Assembly: GCA_002342505.1 (NCBI GenBank)
Contig: DDQB01000038.1
Coordinates: 12,280-18,121 of the forward strand
Direction of reading: 5' to 3'
Source: Acidaminococcaceae bacterium UBA2453
GTDB taxonomy: Bacteria > Bacillota > Negativicutes > Acidaminococcales > Acidaminococcaceae
Length of the DNA stretch: 5,842 bases
Positions 4,959-5,842 of the stretch are shown piece after piece. Numbering within the stretch: the stretch's first letter is position 1; every line of letters begins with the position of its first letter. The notes beneath the pieces are model-generated. The model did not search any database and had not been told where the DNA came from. It saw only the letters and a program-made list of their open reading frames with translations. A program made the translations under genes and the position numbers.

Positions 4959-5842
4959 TATTTCTTGCCTCCCTTCTTGGATTCCAGTTTTTCCATGTAC
5001 GCTTTTACGAACTGCTCTTTCTGTTCTTCTGTTAGGTTTAAATTTTCAAAAATTCTCTCATATATCTCTTTATCGGTTAGTTTGGTTAGTGTTGCAACTT
5101 TCTGCGAGATTTCTTCTATGTATTTATCGGTTAGTTTGGTAAGTATTTTCTTCATGATTTCTTCTGTATCTTTATCTTTATCAGTTAGTTTCGGATTCTT
5201 TGAAAGTTTTTCAATAGTATCTCTTGCAGAATCCCTACATCTTTTTACTGTCGCAATGATATCTTGTAAATTATTTTTGTATCCGGCTGTTGAAACATCT
5301 GCATCAATCTGCATTTTTTTGCCGTCAATTTCTATGATAGTTTCGTTCTTATCAGTCTCTATTTTTTCAAGATCTTTGTCCATTTCTTCCAAAGTGTACT
5401 CGCACTTATCAGAAAAGTAGATTTCGTAATCTATAAATCCCTTTATCAAACTCGTTTCATACTCTCGAAGTTCTTGTAAATGCTTTGATTGAATAACGAC
5501 ATGATTTATCATCCGTTCTGATCTAAAAACAATTTCGGCAAAAATGGCCTTGGGAATTTTATATTCTGTGCCTCTGTTTGTGATGATTACGTTTTCGCTA
5601 TCAATGGTTTTGTAGTGAATGTCATATTTATCGCATATTACAGCTACTCTTGCCATTTCGTCATAGCCTAAAAGCTCGTTGGGCGTTATGCGATAAAATT
5701 CGCATAATAAAAGCAAAAATTCTAATGGAAGTATGCGCCATCCTTGTTCGTATGCTTGGTATGTTCTTAAACTGATTTTTAAATAATCAGAGATGTCTTT
5801 TTGCTTAAAATGCCTATACTCACGGATTTCGTGTATTCTCTT
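4958..5842 (-). CDS. XRE-type HTH protein with 18-residue C-terminal repeats (5' end outside window)
   Basis: The frame is open to the window edge, so 294 residues are visible and the true start lies beyond 5842. A TTG at 5716 would give a shorter product but would cut through the DNA-binding domain. The first roughly 62 visible residues form an XRE/Cro-CI-like helix-turn-helix: RIHEIREYRHFKQKDISDYL, then a recognition-helix region SLRTYQAYEQG, then LLLLCEFYRITPNELLGYD. A middle region of unknown fold follows, with a charged segment rich in E, D and K. Near the C terminus are three in-frame repeats beginning KLTDK, then a lysine-rich tail. It probably regulates the element, possibly as repressor or control factor for integration, because it is in one operon with the integrase. 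I do not recognise the middle or C-terminal parts; no peptidase or metal-binding motif is evident. Confidence 0.85.
   Translation of the reverse strand, partial: KRIHEIREYRHFKQKDISDYLKISLRTYQAYEQGWRILPLEFLLLLCEFYRITPNELLGYDEMARVAVICDKYDIHYKTIDSENVIITNRGTEYKIPKAIFAEIVFRSERMINHVVIQSKHLQELREYETSLIKGFIDYEIYFSDKCEYTLEEMDKDLEKIETDKNETIIEIDGKKMQIDADVSTAGYKNNLQDIIATVKRCRDSARDTIEKLSKNPKLTDKDKDTEEIMKKILTKLTDKYIEEISQKVATLTKLTDKEIYERIFENLNLTEEQKEQFVKAYMEKLESKKGGKK
4968..4973 (-). promoter_or_regulatory. Integrase ribosome-binding site inside the HTH gene
   Basis: GGGAGG on the minus strand lies 9 bases before the integrase ATG and within the last codons of the upstream gene. With the TAATG overlap at 4956-4960 it points to translational coupling of the two genes. 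Confidence 0.75.
5030..5191 (-). repeat. Three 54-bp in-frame tandem repeats in the HTH gene
   Basis: Three units of exactly 54 bases (18 codons) occupy 5138-5191, 5084-5137 and 5030-5083. Each starts with KLTDK and ends with LT. The DNA motif TTTATCGGTTAGTTTGGT is identical at 5069-5086 and 5123-5140, and recurs with three changes at 5177-5194. The remaining residues have diverged but keep alternating charged and hydrophobic positions. Eighteen residues equal five alpha-helical turns, so each unit could add a helix with the same face. Confidence 0.85.

Larger units (their letters stand above)
3573..5842. mobile_element. Left end of an integrated element (prophage or ICE/genomic island), continuing past the window
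   Basis: The element begins where tRNA-Pro identity ends. It holds att-flanking repeats, a tyrosine recombinase reading towards the junction, and an XRE-type HTH gene. The sequence is clearly more AT-rich than the left side, with frequent AAA, ATA and AGA codons, consistent with acquisition by transfer. Neither structural phage genes nor conjugation genes are visible, so the type of element cannot be decided. The left boundary may lie a few bases inside the tRNA fragment because the core belongs to both partners. Confidence 0.8.

Noticed and set aside
4965..5420. Forward frame of 151 residues, Ser/Phe/Leu-rich
   Set aside because: It is antisense to the HTH gene; its apparent repeats are the mirror of the 54-bp repeats. 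No ribosome site.
4958..5716. TTG at 5716 as the start of the HTH gene
   Set aside because: The frame stays open to the window edge and the upstream 42 codons encode the first part of a clear XRE helix-turn-helix, so the TTG is an internal leucine.

Overview
The window looks like a chromosome of a Bacillota-type bacterium with an outer membrane; Negativicutes is my best guess. The tRNA genes have Bacillota-like sequences with encoded CCA, and Shine-Dalgarno sites are strong. A lipid A/envelope-type sugar transferase of the ArnT class suggests an outer membrane. This assignment is an inference from gene content, not from a search.

Positions 1 to about 3522 are GC-richer host chromosome. A possible gene end (1-74) overlaps the start of an ArnT-like, polyprenyl-phosphate-sugar-dependent membrane glycosyltransferase (74-1633). 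It is followed after 58 bp by a GtrB/DPM1-like family 2 glycosyltransferase with two C-terminal membrane helices (1692-2663). The natural reading is a donor-maker plus donor-user pair: the second enzyme loads a sugar on a polyprenyl phosphate, and the first moves it to an envelope acceptor. A long-stem hairpin (2664-2721) ends this unit and also serves a convergent tRNA-Gly(TCC) gene (2735-2808, minus), which has a near-consensus promoter (2842-2870). Diverging from that promoter is a small cysteine-rich protein of the C_GCAxxG_C_C family (2953-3363).

From about 3523 the window enters an integrated mobile element. A perfectly folded 3' half of tRNA-Pro(TGG) (3523-3572, minus) has no 5' half; AT-rich sequence replaces it. 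The tRNA's own strong terminator (3468-3503) is still on the chromosomal side. On the element side are two families of short direct repeats (TTTGGGTATA x3 and AACTATCAG x4), as expected of recombinase arm sites. Next come a complete tyrosine recombinase (3777-4958, minus) and, overlapping its start by one base, an XRE-type helix-turn-helix protein (4958 to beyond 5842, minus). That protein carries three in-frame 18-residue tandem repeats near its C terminus.

The element therefore runs off the right edge. The prediction is that a complete tRNA-Pro gene lies at its far end, and that the integrase and its HTH partner form one translationally coupled operon. I see no clearly new defence or metabolic system in this window. 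The most interesting parts are the element junction and the repeat-bearing HTH protein; the element's cargo is outside the window.
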